Source of the DNA: Balanoglossus misakiensis
Lineage: Eukaryota > Hemichordata
Assembly: GCA_040954595.2 (NCBI GenBank)
Contig: CM082588.2
Span: 4,898,001 to 4,962,000 of the forward strand
Length of the DNA: 64,000 nucleotides
Reading direction: 5' to 3'
The notes under the pieces are model-generated. The model saw nothing but the letters and a program-made list of their open reading frames with translations, ran no database searches and was not told the DNA's origin. Position numbers and translations under genes: made by a program. Below are positions 19,701 through 32,985 of this stretch, piece after piece; the stretch's first letter is position 1; every line of letters begins with the position of its first letter.

Positions 19701-22700
19701 CATCTTTCGACAATTTTCATGAGCTATAACCCATGAAAAATGTCCAACAATGATAAAATCACCAAAGTTTGCAAAGTCAAGATTTTGTCATCTTTTGACA
19801 ATTTTCATGAGCTATATAACCCATGAAAAATGTCCAACAATGACAAAATCACCAAAGTTTGCAAAGTCAAGATTTTGTCATCTTTCGACAATTTTCATGA
19901 GCTATAACCCATGAAAAATGTCCAACAATGACAAAATCACCAAAGTTTGCAAAGTCAAGATTTTGTCATCTTTTGACAACTTTCATGAGCTATAACCCAT
20001 GAAAAATGTCCCAACATGACAAAATCACCAAAGTTTGCAAAGTCAAGATTTTGTCATCTTTTGACAACTTTCATGAGCTATAACCCATGAATAATGTCCC
20101 AATATGACAAAATCACCAAAGTTTGCAAAGTCAAGATTTTGTCACCTTTCGACAATTTTCATGAGCTATAACCCATGAAAAATGTCCAACAATGATAAAA
20201 TCACCAAAGTTTGCAAAGTCAAGATTTTGTCATCTTTTGACAATTTTCATGAGCTATAACCCATAAAAATGTGCCAAAATGACAAAATCACCAAAGTTTG
20301 CAAAGTCAAGATTTTGTCATCTTTCGACAATTTTCATGAGTTATAACCCATGAAAAATGTCCAACAATGACAAAATCACCAAAGTTTGCAAAGTCAAGAT
20401 TTTGTCATCTTTCGACAATTTTCATGAGCTATAACCCATGAAAAATGTCCAACAATGACAAAATCACCAAAGTTTGCAAAGTCAAGATTTTGTCATCTTT
20501 CGACAATTTTCATGAGCTATAACCAATGAATAATGTCCCAACATAACAAAATCACTAAAGTTTGCAAAGTCAAGATTTTGTCATCTTTCGACAATTTTCA
20601 TGAGCTATAACCCATGAAAAATGTCCCAAAATGACAAAATCACCAAAGTTTCCTAAGTCAGGTATTTGTCATCTTTTGACAACGTTCATGAGCTATAACC
20701 CATGAATAATGTCCCAACATAACAAAATAACCAAAGTTTGCAAAGTCAAGTATTTGTCATCTTTCGACAATTTTCATGAGCTATAACCCATGAAAAATGT
20801 CCAACAATGACAAAATCACCAAAGTTTGCAAAGTCAAGATTTTGTCATCTTTCGACAATTTTCATGAGCTATAACCCATGAAAAATGTCCCAACATGACA
20901 AAATCACCAAAGTTTGCAAAGTCAAGATTTTGTCATCTTTCGACAATTTTCATGAGCTATAACCCATGAAAAATGTCCAACAATGACAAAATCACCAAAG
21001 TTTGCAAAGTCAAGATTTTGTCATCTTTCGACAACTTTCATGAGCTATAACCCATGAATAATGTCCCAGCATAACAAAATAACCAAAGTTTGCAAAGTCA
21101 AGATTTTGTCATCTTTCGACAATTTTCATGAGCTATAACCCATGAATAATGTCCCAACATGACAAAATCACCAAAGTTTGCAAAGTCAAGATTTTGTCAT
21201 CTTTCGACAATTTTCATGAGCTATAACCCATGAAAAATGTCCAACAATGACAACATCACCATAGTTTGCAAAGTCAAGATTTTGTCATGTTGGGACAATT
21301 TTCATGAGCTATAACCCATGAAAAATGTCCCAACATGACAAAATCACCAAAGTTTGCAAAGTCAAGATTTTGTCATCTTTTGACAATTTTCATGAGCTAT
21401 AACCCATGAAAAATGTCCAACAATGACAAAATCACCATAGTTTGCAAAGTCAAGATTTTGTCATGTTGGGACAATTTTCATGAGCTATAACCCATGAAAA
21501 ATGTCCCAACATGACAAAATAACCAAAGTTTGCAAAGTAAAGATTTTGTCATCTTTCGACAATTTTCATGAGCTATAACCCATGAAAAATGTCCCAACAT
21601 GACAAAATCACCAAAGTTTGCAAAGTCAAGATTTTGTCATCTGTTGACAATTTTCATGAGCTATAACCCATGAAAAATCTCCCAACATGACAAAATCACC
21701 AAAGTTTGCAAAGTCAAGATTTTGTCATCTTTCGACAATTTTCACGAGCTATAACCCATGAAAAATGTCCAACAATGACAAAATCACCATAGTTTGCAAA
21801 GTCAAGATTTTGTCATCTTTCGACAATTTTCATGAGCTATAACCCATGAATAATGTCCAACAATGACAAAATCACCAAAGTTTGCAAAGTCAAGATTTTG
21901 TCATCTTTCGACAATTTTCATGAGCTATAACCCATGAAAAATGTCCCAACATGACAAAATCACCAAAGTTTGCAAAGTCAAGATTTTGTCATCTTTCGAC
22001 AATTTTCATGAGCTATAACCCATGAAAAATGTCCAACAATGACAAAATCACCAAAGTTTGCAAAGTCAAGATTTTGTCATCTTTCGACAACTTTCATGAG
22101 CTATAACCCATGAATAATGTCCCAGCATAACAAAATAACCAAAGTTTGCAAAGTCAAGATTTTGTCATCTTTCAACAATTTTCATGAGCTATAACCCATG
22201 AAAAATGTCCAACAATGACAAAATCACCAAAGTTTGCAAAGTCAAGATTTTGTCATCTTTCGACAATTTTCATGAGCTATAACCCATGAAAAATGTCCAA
22301 TAATGACAAAATCACCAAAGTTTGCAAAGTCAAGATTTTGTCATCTTTCGACAATTTTCATGAGCTAAACCCATGAATAATGTCCCAACATGACAAAATC
22401 ACCAAAGTTTGCAAAGTCAAGATTTTGTCATCTTTCGACAATTTTCATGAGCTATAACCCATGAAAAATGTCCCAAAATGACAAAATCACCAAAGTTTCC
22501 TAAGTCAGGTATTTGTAATCTTTTGACATATTTCATGAGCTATAACCCATGAATAATGTCCCAACATGACAAAATAACCAAAGTTTGCAAAGTCAAGATT
22601 TTGTCATCTTTTGACGACTTTCATGAGCTATAACCCATGAAAAATCTCCCAACATGACAAAATCACCAAAGTTTGCAAAGTCAAGATTTTGTCATCTTTT

Positions 22701-23250
22701 GACAATTTTCATGAGCTATAACCCATGAAAAATCTCCCAACATGACAAAATCACCAAAGTTTGCAAAGTCAAGATTTTGTCATCTTTCGACAATTTTCAT
22801 GAGCTATAACCCATGAATAATGTCCAACAATGACAAAATCACCAAAGTTTGCAAAGTCAAGATTTTGTCATCTTTCGACAATTTTCATGAGCTATAACCC
22901 ATGAAAAATGTCCCAACATGACAAAATCACCAAAGTTTGCAAAGTCAAGATTTTGTCATCTGTTGACAATTTTCACGAGCTATAACCCATGAAAAATCTC
23001 CCAACATGACAAAATCACCAAAGTTTGCAAAGTCAAGATTTTGTCATCTTTCGACAATTTTCACGAGCTATAACCCATGAAAAATCTCCCAACAATGACA
23101 AAATCACCAAAGTTTGCAAAGTCAAGATTTTGTCATCTGTTGACAATTTTCACGAGCTATAACCCATGAAAAATGTTATAAAATGACAAAATCACCAAAG
23201 TTTGAAAAGTCAAGAATTTGTCATTTTTTTTAATTCTCATGAAAAATGTC
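16768..23250. repeat. Satellite array, 88-bp monomer, about 73 copies
   Basis: A head-to-tail array of a unit made of GACAAAATCACCAAAGTTTG, CAAAGTCAAGATTTTGTCAT, CTTTCGACAATTTTCATGAG and CTATAACCCATGAAAAATGT plus CCAACAAT. Monomers differ by a few bases (CTTTCG/CTTTTG, GAAAAA/GAATAA, CCAACA/CCCAACA). Diagnostic variants recur about every 21-22 monomers, so there is higher-order structure. Each monomer contains two inverted pairs: GACAAAATC with GATTTTGTC, and TTTTCATG with CATGAAAA. No open frames of note and no spacers between units. The last units (from about 23150) are degraded. Confidence 0.95.
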
Positions 23251-24989
23251 CAACATTATTTTAATTGCCACCACCCCCAGCCATTGCAGAAGAAATATAC
23301 TAGTATTCCCTTTCACACGGTATGCGAATTACAACTCCCCCCCCCCCCCCACACACACAAGTACTTCTCACTACTAGTGCAGATTTCATGACCATTTTAC
23401 AAATAATGCAGCCATTTGAGGGAAGTCTAATCAACATATATGTGATCTATTGCGAGTTTTGTTATGTACGTTCAACCTTAGCCCTGCCTACAGGTCTGTG
23501 TTCTCGACGTTACACTGCCTCTATTCCATGCCGTGAACACACAGCCCTGTACGTACGTACACATGCTATGTACGACTTGGCCACTTCGCCAAGTCGTTAT
23601 AGTGTAATATAAAACAATAAAAATGCTAGCTAGCGTAGCGAGAGTAGCCGAAGGCCCTTCGAGTAGCGAGTACTTAATATAAAACCTATCCTTATCATGC
23701 TATATATTATATAGGAAATTATGGGTTGTCTGTACCTTATTTGAAAACTCCAGGTGTTGCCTGTGGGCGCCGCCATCTTGTTTTGTCACGTTGACGGCTT
23801 CATTCAATAGCTTCATTCCGAATTCCGTGAGTCCTGGGACTACTACAGCTGTATACCTTCACAAATCCTACTCATATGCATTTCGACCACACGGCGAACA
23901 GAGACATTTGGAAAGTGGGCGTTTAAACGCATTTCAGGTCAGATCGAAACCAGCACAGGCAACAGGTCAGCCATCTTGAAACACGCCACCTCGCGGGTGA
24001 TTTCATAAATCTCTCGAAGTAACGGGGAACATGCATATATGTATTATATATTTATTCAATGCACATCTTACACGGTACTGTAGATACCCAATCTGATTAA
24101 AATCATATCTGGCTGTGAGAACTGCCCAGCCAATGGGTAAATCTTGTATAAACCAGACGTTTAAAGCTCCATGATATGACTCGCCACATTCAGCACATCG
24201 TCTGTAACTTCACCCTCCCCGAAGACACCACGCGCACTCACTTACACGGAGACATTCTAAAAGAACATGGTAAACATTCACACCTGATCCGGGCTCTGTA
24301 ATTATTACAGACAGACGGAAATTATAGTCCTTCCACATTTTCGTATTCCAGGCTCTGTGTAGTGTTCTGTCTTTTAAAATTAAAATGATAGAGCGACGTC
24401 GACCCCCTCGTATATTTCTGTGCATATGTGTGGGGGAATAGAACCCGGGGGTGAACCCTTTGTGAAATCAAGAACGGTTGTTTGGCCTATGTACAAAATT
24501 ATAAAATCACATATGCTAAATACAAGGAAGGTATACACAGTTAGGCAATAGCTACATGTAGCACCAAGAAAAATGTTATAAAAATTGTTCCATCGTTTGT
24601 TTATCAGAGGCATATAGTGGTCTCGTCTCCTGTCCCGAAAAGGGTTCGTTTTAGCGAGGAGCGTATAGTGGCCGGTTGAATCGGCGCGCTCATTAGCAAC
24701 AGTTAGGCCTAAAAAATTTGCCCTGATTGTTTGCACTTGTGTCGCCATATACTAGGTAGTTCAACTTCAAAACAGTCTGCGAAAAAGTTACGCTTTAAAG
24801 TTGGTGTTTGACATCATTTGCGTGTAGTCTCCCGAAAAGACTATATATTCTGATTGGCCAGTAACGGGTTGGTCGCGCTGTGTCAGAGTCAGAACACACG
24901 AAAACGTCCGCTGATATCTGCGGCGTTCAGGTTGGTGATACCGACCTTCTCTTCGCCAAAACTCTCAGGCGTCGCCGGGGACTTTTGAT
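23251..24989. other. Intergenic region between the satellite and the tetraspan gene
   Basis: It includes a C-run with CA repeat (23335-23360) and AT-rich DNA. On the minus strand an ATG frame of 122 codons (24380-24748) has a hydrophobic stretch around residues 60-85; I do not recognise it. A minus-strand AATAAA lies near 24050. I see no splice partner or homologue and do not call a gene. Confidence 0.4.
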
Positions 24990-26779
24990 TCACGCACTGT
25001 CCGCCTTCCTCTGTTCCCGCATGCCGAATCCACTCTTGTGATACACGCACCCGTAGCCTTTGTAATTCCCGTTTCCCAGCAACGGGAGGTGGCGACGCAC
25101 CGGGCCGCATCCGCACAGATACAGCATGATGGCGGCCAGGGCCACGGGGACCATCACCCAGGCGACGATGACTCCATTGGAGATGGTGAAGCGGTGAAAG
25201 TAACAAACAGTAAACGTTACCGTGGTAACGACAACTAACAAATCTGGAAGAGAACAGAAAACAGCGGACACGTGACAAAACAGGCGCTTTCGGGGATTGT
25301 AGTTTTCTATCAGTCACCGAAGTCATAAATCTCTAAGAGCAATAAAGGTGAATCCGACAATATATAGTGCCCAGCCACCTGCGAAAGATCAATTTTACTC
25401 CATTTTGCTTGGATGTGCTGGTTTGACAGTTTACGTACCTGCTATGAAAAGAAATCCTGACGCGACGTAAAACTTCTTCGAATCTTTGGAAAATAATCCG
25501 TGTCCAGCACAGGTGAGACTCAACGCGGACAAGAGGCATGATGAGATCATGAACACACGACACGCGTGTATGGAGGCTGGGGAGAAGAGAGGGGGAGAAA
25601 GAGGGAGAGAGAGAGAATTGGTGTGTGACTAATCAATCGAATAATAATGTAATGACTTGCAAGAATTGCACGAAAGCGAACTGGAGCAATTAATTTATGG
25701 GACTCCTGCCGAAGGTCCAACAACTACGCGGAATAGCTTGCACGGCAGTTTTTGGACATATAATCTGCAAGGAATAGCATATTAACTGGAAAAACACACA
25801 AACGACTGGAGCGAGTTGGGGTCGTCTCGTCGGTAGGGGTTGAATTACGGCAATTGCATGCTGACAGGTACTAGTATATCCATCCTGCACGTCCGAACAA
25901 TGGTCCCATTCATGCAGTGGTTAGCGGCACGGGCCCTGAACTCAGCTCACCTATATACATTGTACTGGTCTATAAGGGCATAGTGTAGTTCTGTAGCGAA
26001 TTGCATGTGGCACCCGGTGTGCTCCTATACGCATGAATGGGGGGAATAACCACATATACACGCCCCAGCCTTGAACGAACAGGACATATTTCGGTTGTCC
26101 CCGACACGTACAGCACGTCCAGGCGCATGCGGCGCCGTCGGATACGTGCTCCCCGGAACATCAGCTCATTCCAGGGCCACACCTGGGTTAGAACAATCGC
26201 GGTAGTGTAGTATTAGTGTACAATAGGAACGCTCACAATGGGCTCTTTACAAGAATCTGCGTGAGGCCGACTTTTGCCTTTGAACTTGCCTGTGGATATT
26301 TTCAGAGTCATTATCTGTTTAGGTCATGTAGATAATATCTTTATCAGTAATTTTCGCGATAAAGCGAAATTCGCGTGTTATGTTGTGGTCCATAGTTTAA
26401 CAACCTAATAAAACACACATATGCATATATCCGTGCTGTAGAAAATGCAAAATTCGAGTCATGGTAGGCGTGTTCAAAACACAACACAGAGAGTCCTAAC
26501 CATGACTATTTGATCCATGCATAACTTACCCGTGGCCGAATTGAGATAGGTACAATTAGACCCCTCTTGGTGATTTTCGCTGTACCTGCACACGCGCCAT
26601 AGGCCAAAATGAAGTTCCGCGCTCTCCGCCCACTGGTCAGTTATCGTGGCGTACAGCAGTCCAGCCATCACGACCAGGTTCAGAAGGGCTCCGGCCGGCT
26701 GGACGTACGGGAGAAATCGGCTGCCCCGTGACACTCGGATGGTTTCTGGTGACAACTCGTGAAGCCCGACGTAAGACAT
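24990..26779 (-). CDS. Claudin/PMP22-type four-TM protein, three exons
   Basis: Exons 26530-26779, 25439-25576 and 24990-25243 join in consistent phase (each intron phase 1) to 213 aa, a typical claudin length. The start is the first ATG; the longer frame begins at GTG. TM1 is around residues 26-45. The first loop holds the claudin-family pattern W, GLW, C, C (DQW, then HFGLWRVC, then SNC). Exon 2 supplies TM2 (FMISSCLLSALSLTCAG) and the start of TM3, and exon 3 the rest of TM3 and TM4 (VIVAWVMVPVALAAIMLYLC), with a short tail that contains several Tyr. By family these are membrane tetraspan proteins of cell junctions or channel accessories. I cannot place it in a named claudin, clarin, TMEM or CACNG subgroup. 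Confidence 0.8.
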
Positions 26780-26879
26780 CCTGCTTGCGACAACGTCTGG
26801 CCCGGCGGCGCGTACCCCCTCCCCGCTGCCCCGGTTAAAAACGAACAAAGTCCCGCACTTGCGCCGAAAACTCACCGAA

Positions 26880-28568
26880 CTTTTAAACGGTGGTCTGCAG
26901 TACAGTGGTTCTACTATAAGCTTTTAATAGTTTGCACGGCGGTGGCGGATAAGTGACCTACTATGCAAATAAAGGTAAGGTCAAACATGTATCTTGAATC
27001 AGACAACTCGTATCAGCGTACTGCCCTAAACTATAAAAACTATCATCTCATTGATTCACCGCTACATGCACTCAATATACTCGCATTTGGCACAATTAAG
27101 GCACTCGCCCCCATTTTCACCAAGTCGACCTCCTTACAAAGTTGGACAGTATGTCATCAATGTTTGGCATATAGTCTTTCTGCGTGTTTAAAGAACATGG
27201 ACAAGATTGTGACATGACACGTCAACGCCTTATCGATGCGCAGTGGATCGTAAAATCGACCGTTGACTGATATCATAACTTGCCAAGTAACCAACACGGA
27301 GATAGATGATGTATTTTTAAACACCAAATTCCACTATGAAGTGAATCTTACGCCTAGACACTTTACCCGACCAAACATCACACTCCAGACCTTACACACG
27401 AGTCAAGTGTGCTACATGGGTCAAGTTCAATTATCAGACAAAGAAATCATGCTGAAGTGAAGGCTAGAGCCATCAATGACACTTGACCACGCCAAAAGAC
27501 GGCGCAGTCCAAAACCCCGGGTCGAAACCAGGGTCTGCAATAAATTTTCCTACAATGACAGCGGCATGGCGAGACAGTCTAGCTTCAGTGAATGACCTGT
27601 ACATACATGCTTTACTGATTTTGGTGACTCAGTGACCGCCTTCTCGTATAAATGTCTAAATTTATCTAATTAGGCCTATTTACCCTTACCACTGATAAAC
27701 ACAAAAATCACCCGATTACGGTATCACTAAAATGGGGGACCATCGATGAGTTTGCGGCAAATAAAATTGCATATTAGTCTTATGTGTGTAATCTAATTTC
27801 AAACTGCGAGGCTACAACATAAGGGAGTGAGAGAATTTGACCCAGTTTCTTACAAGTCGGCCTACATGTCCTACATGACAGACCGATATGTAATTGATTA
27901 AAATTAGTGTTTAAGAAATTTAAAAGGTCAAAACGCTGCAGGTTTTTAGCCTTACATATCTGATCTTGCTCCGGTTGCCATGTAACCATGCGTGCGATCT
28001 CAGATAAGTGGAGACAGGATGATTTCAACGGAACGCATCCATGGTGATTTAGGTACGCGTCGTCGCGATCCGGCGAAGGTGGTTGGCTCGCGGTCTATGG
28101 AGTGCCCACGAATGCGAAAGAAAGGCCCCGCCGTAGGAATAAACATCGCCTGGCTAGAGAAGGTTTAATTAATCATAGTTAGCACACGATGTGTGAACAA
28201 ATACATATTTATACAAAAAGAGAAATAGTAAGAAAACTTTTGAAACGGTACTGATGGATCCCATGCTTGTCAATTGGCCTACGTGGATAAGTCTGGGATT
28301 CCGACAACCCCATGTTATTTTCAATGCACGCACGACCTTGTGACAAATGAACAATCAATCAATATGGGTGAATAAAAGGATGTAAATCATCTTCGATGTC
28401 CACCTCCATATATGTCTCGTGCCACATAGGCAGGTCTTGCTGAAGAACGCCCTCATGGATGTTATTGGCCGAAACTGCCGCGCGTATAACCACCTGTTGG
28501 GCCACGAAGTAAACTTCCCAATGGCCATGGAAACGAATATCAGCACACATAGTGTGTGTATCAAAATA
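26880..28568. other. Intergenic region, no gene seen
   Basis: About 1.7 kb between the tetraspan gene and the acetyltransferase gene 3' end. Short frames on both strands lack domains. No repeats stand out. Confidence 0.45.
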
Positions 28569-28574
28569 TTTATT
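28569..28574 (-). terminator. Candidate polyadenylation signal for the acetyltransferase gene
   Basis: AATAAA on the minus strand about 400 bp past the stop codon at 28974. A single hexamer is weak evidence. Confidence 0.3.
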
Positions 28575-28858
28575 TACAAATATCATCACACAGATATATG
28601 ATACTGGAGATATATACATCCAAATAATCGAGGGCAGTATTTTGGCAAGATAGTCTATATACACCTTCTATTTACAAAAACGTAGAGCTTTAGAGAACAG
28701 AAAAATATACATGTGCGCGTTACGCCATTCTGTGACAAGACAAATATGAATTGTCTCTGATATATATGTTGTCATTTTATATCTGTTGGATCAGACGAGT
28801 AGGTAAGTTGTACCGTACATGTGAATTAAATGAGTTCTTTCTGCATTTTACACCATTT

Positions 28859-28860
<2 letters not shown>

Positions 28861-28914
<54 letters not shown>
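28861..28914. repeat. (GA)n microsatellite, ~27 units
   Basis: An uninterrupted GA dinucleotide run of 54 bp in the predicted 3' UTR of the acetyltransferase gene. Likely length-polymorphic. Confidence 0.95.
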
Positions 28915-28916
<2 letters not shown>

Positions 28917-28973
28917 TTTAAAAAGCGTTGAAGACACTCGTCTACTTTCATACTAAACACGTCAAACCTTGTT

Positions 28974-31900
28974 CTACATTTTACATCTCATTATCACGAC
29001 TCTAACTGTATCATGGAAAGTGTGGAGAGCCACGAGCAAGATTTGACGACCCATCACCTGTGTTAAAATACAAAGACGACTCACCCGAAGTCCTGTAGTG
29101 CAGTACGTGTAGCAGAGACCATCGACATTGCGTGTCACCGTGTAACCATGCCTCTCGAAAAGACTCTTCACTCGGCTATCCGAAGTACACCAAAGTGTTA
29201 TGTTCTGAAACGAGATGAACGTGTCGACACAATGTGATCTGATATCGAAAATGTGGTGTTCGTGAATCTCAGTGCTGTGAAAATCGATAAACACAGGCCG
29301 AAGGTACAATGTATACAGTTTTACAGCAATAAAATCAATAACACCCCTGGCATCTGTCAGCAGGGTAGAGTAAGGAAATACTGCAGAATGACCTCACGTT
29401 TCTGTGGGTGATGATGGTGATAATAAAAACAAGCAATGTAGACACTGATAGAAAAATCGATAGGTAAGGTACTGCCTGAACGTTGGTGTGTCCCTTTCGT
29501 CGTTGATAAGATGTGAGCTTATTAAATTTCGAGGTACAAAGCACAGACAGACAGACAAACAGACAGACAGTTACCTGACAACCCCACTGCTTTGCTTCCA
29601 GTTCAACATAGTTGAGTAGCATTCTACCAATACCCATATTTCGATACGGGAGATCCACGCAGAAATGATCAATGTAACACTCTGCTGATGACTTCGGCTT
29701 GTAAGTAAGCACATTTCTCATGTGTAAGAAACTGTCAAAATAAACATAACGATTTTTACCTCATGTAAGTGGATTGTCACGTTCATGTACAGCTGATCAC
29801 GATCACGAGATAAACAAATGTTTGTGTCTGCGTTTAAATGATGCTAATTACTGAAAATATAGTGAGCTGGGGAACGTAACAAACCAACACGTACCAAGAG
29901 GCTCGAAAACATCCCAAAGCTGAACACGCTTCCATGCATCCGATCTTGGGCGTTCTGGCGAGACAAAAAAGTTACTTTTCTCAGTTTACATTGCGCAAAG
30001 TTTCTTATGCCAAACCACTTGTAACGTTACAGTGTAAACCCTACATTTTCTAGTATACTGTAATAGCCATTGACATTGATTTTCACTGTTGTGAAGAAAT
30101 TCAAGGTCGATATGTCAAAATAAGTATGATAAATATTGGACTATTATGATTGCGTTGGTGTTTTATGGTAGCGCGTAAACAATTGTGCCGTTATACCAAG
30201 GCCGAAAACTCCAAAGTTTTCCCAACGTTTACACGTCACATGATGAATTTATCTATGATAATATCACCATTAAGACAAAGTCTGGTTGGAACTTGATTGT
30301 GGGGGTGATTTTTATCTGCCGCATTTGCGAGGATTAAACCTCATCTATACGTCATTTGTGGGAGAAAAACAAAGAAATTTGAGGTCACTTACGGGTCATC
30401 TTTGAGTACTACAGTGATAACGCCAGCCGGCTGCTTGTCGAGGAGGGCTATGAAGCGGTGTTGGTAGGCCTTGGTCGGGCAACGTTCAAGCGACGTACGT
30501 GCCAAGTCGAACACGTTCACCAACCTGCGCATATGTAGAACATTTTCATAGGTTAATCCACAACAATATATATATTATTGGAAAGTCTGCGTGTTCGGGA
30601 AGTCAGAACTGTTTACATTAATGTTTTCCCATTTTTTGGGAAAACGCTGCAATATTTTCAGTTGATCTTGGCACCGCTGTACGCGTTATGGTAACTTCAA
30701 GAAAATACCAGCAACTCTTAATAGCCCTTTCACCCTCAGTTCCCTCTTTAGAGGTCCAAGCTTACCATAGAAAACAATGGAGAACTTATTTGACCATGAA
30801 ACTGGAAACTATTTTTGAAGTTGACGTATTGGTATTTAACGAATGATTTAGCATTCGCTGTTTGTACATAGAGCTGAAAGCAGTATAACTTTATTACTGA
30901 TTCTAATGAGATAGCGCCATGCCAAGCCCACATTGTATCGAAACAAACGTTGACCCTAGATTCAACACAAAACCCCCCAAACTCAACGGTCTCCAATACC
31001 TAGCCTGTTGGTTAGTAATTTCTTATTACAACGAGGCTTGGACGATCAAAATGGCTTGTTTTTCGCAGGCGATGGCTGGAAATTGCAAATGCCGCAGTGC
31101 TGTGTTTTTGTATATTTTATGGTGACATATTAATATATTGAGAAATAGTTATGTACCGAGCCCAGACACCCTTGCCAAATTACATGATTTATATCGGTCT
31201 CGCGTGTACACCACAGCACAACGCAACACCTGTACACAAAAACAACACACTCAGAGGCGCCACATAGTCACCCCCAAATAACGACATATTTTCAAAACTA
31301 GGACATGTATATGATAGATGACCCAAATCTTCAGTTCCTATTTCACACCGTTTTAATTGTAAATTATGCGACAAAGAATGGAAATTTTGAAAAAATTATA
31401 ATATATAAATTGGGCTGCTAATTCTATGGTTGATCTATGGGGTAAGGTTAAACCTTGGAGTTAGTGACCACTTGAAAATAAACGCCAGAATGCTGAATTT
31501 TAATAATGTTAAACGTTGACACGGTTTTTGTTGGCTTCAATAAGAAAATTGTTGGGCATCTAGGATTAGCCTGGATTATGAGATTATACAATGAGACCCT
31601 CCACACACTTTCGCAGACGAGAAGTCGGGCAGCTGAAGGGATAGAAAACTGAAATGCAAACCTCTTGCATATGGGTAAAGGTCAAATTTTGGTCAGTGTT
31701 CACATGTCAAAATATCCAGTTCTCACAAATGTTTCGAATCATATTATTAGCTTACACTGATATAGGCAGCGATTAAATGTCGATAGTGACAATACTGTTA
31801 GATTTAATAAAAATGGGATTGTTGTTTCGATTGAAAAGGGCATTGACTGTGCCACCCCTTGTAAATGTGGAAGTCAATGTACCTGTGTTTAATGGCAGCA

Positions 31901-32985
31901 GTCAAAATGAGGAATTGAGAATGTGCTAAAAGGTCTAACGTCAAACGCTTGTTTTGAAATACATTGTCTCCTTTTTGACCCCAAAATCAATACAGATAGG
32001 TCTTATCGATAGTTGTATTTTGACGCTTTGTTATCGTGCCGCCGAGGTCATCTTTCTTTACAAACAAACCACAGTTAGATTTCCAACCACTCGGTTCCTG
32101 ATTCGACCTTTGGGTGGGGTCAAGATATACCTCAAGGAAAACAATCAGCGTTTCAAGGAATGTTGTTATTTAAGAAGGCCCAGAATCCGATGGATGGCGA
32201 CTGGCAGATAATCATCACGATTCAGCGGCTATTAAATTGTTCTGGCTGGCTGTCTCGCTATTTATCAACAAACAAGGGACCCCGTCCGCTGTTGTGGTGG
32301 CCATTCAACAAAGATAACGCTCACGGGGGAGAACTGATAAATTCAGAAGACAACATTACGCAACGCAAGAATATCTAATAACGTGTTCTTGTTGGAGGGG
32401 TGGGGCAATGTACTTCGAGAATGATATACATGTAACCCATGTGTACACGTATGCATTACGAAAGCGTACACACCAGAATTACGACATAATTGAAGTGCTG
32501 ACATGAGTGGGTGGAGCAGATAAACTGTACTGGCAGACATGATATTATCTGAAAAATATTGTCTGATATACATGTACTGATGTGATTTGAACTTACTTAT
32601 GATTCCCGACCGTCCATTTGTATATATCTCTACTTGCTTCCACCAAGAGTCGAGCCGCGAAGGTAACGTCCTTTTCAGTCATTTCCCTGATAGTTACAGA
32701 ATCGTTGTTATTTTCCTCGAACTCCTCGGGCTCTGCCAAGGCGGGAAGAAGTTTCTCCGTGCACTCCGGCTGTGACGTAATCACTGTCTCGTCATAATAC
32801 CCAGTTTCACTCTCCTCCCCCTCCTCGTCTGACTCCTCCTCCGATTCGTCGTCCTCCCCTTCCTCCTCCTCCTCCTGCCCGTTGATTTTGTTCGCAAAAA
32901 TATCGAAGAAATCGTCAGGCGTCCAGCTTCCGTTTTGGGAAAAATGCCTTTGCTTGAGAACGTGCTTTGCCAGCCTGCTATACAT
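28974..32985 (-). CDS. GNAT-family N-acetyltransferase, five exons
   Basis: Exons 32597-32985, 30393-30524, 29894-29953, 29575-29731 and 28974-29204 sum to 969 nt (322 aa) with consistent phases. The longer frame above 32985 starts at TTG, so I use the first ATG. An acidic linker (about residues 40-63) precedes the GNAT fold, which starts near VTIREMTEKDVTFAARLLVE. Exon 2 gives the AxVIT-type strand (KQPAGVITVVLKDD). Exon 4 carries acetyl-CoA motif A, VDLPYRNMGIGRMLL, matching R/QxxGxG/A. Exon 5 has SRVKSLFERHGYTV, the usual motif B. The family transfers acetyl from acetyl-CoA to amines; the substrate is unknown. The 60-bp third exon is the least certain part: its frame follows only from phase. 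The gene is head-to-head with WARS2. Confidence 0.85.
29535..29570. repeat. (CAGA)n microsatellite beside a splice donor
   Basis: A CAGA/CAAA run that ends three to five bases from the donor of acetyltransferase exon 4 (exon boundary 29575). Length changes here would lie inside the intron. Confidence 0.7.
30723..30797 (-). mobile_element. Dispersed inverted-repeat element, copy A
   Basis: CCCTTTCACCCTCAGTTCCC followed by TCTTTAGAGGTCC and CCATAGAAAACAATGG. It matches copies at 37351-37397 and 47586-47673. The far inverted end is degraded. It lies in intron 1 of the acetyltransferase gene. Strand is arbitrary. Confidence 0.55.

Noticed and set aside
15193-23250. CRISPR-like regularly repeated array
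   Set aside because: The units are head-to-tail with no unique spacers, there are no cas genes, and the surrounding genes are spliced animal genes. These are eukaryotic satellites.
24380-24748. Minus-strand ATG frame of 122 codons
   Set aside because: It has a real ATG and a hydrophobic stretch, but no family resemblance and no splice context. Kept only as a note in the intergenic entry.
25915-26000. tRNA or tRNA-derived SINE (A-box-like GTGGTTAGCGGCACGGG)
   Set aside because: No B box or cloverleaf pairing follows at the right distance.
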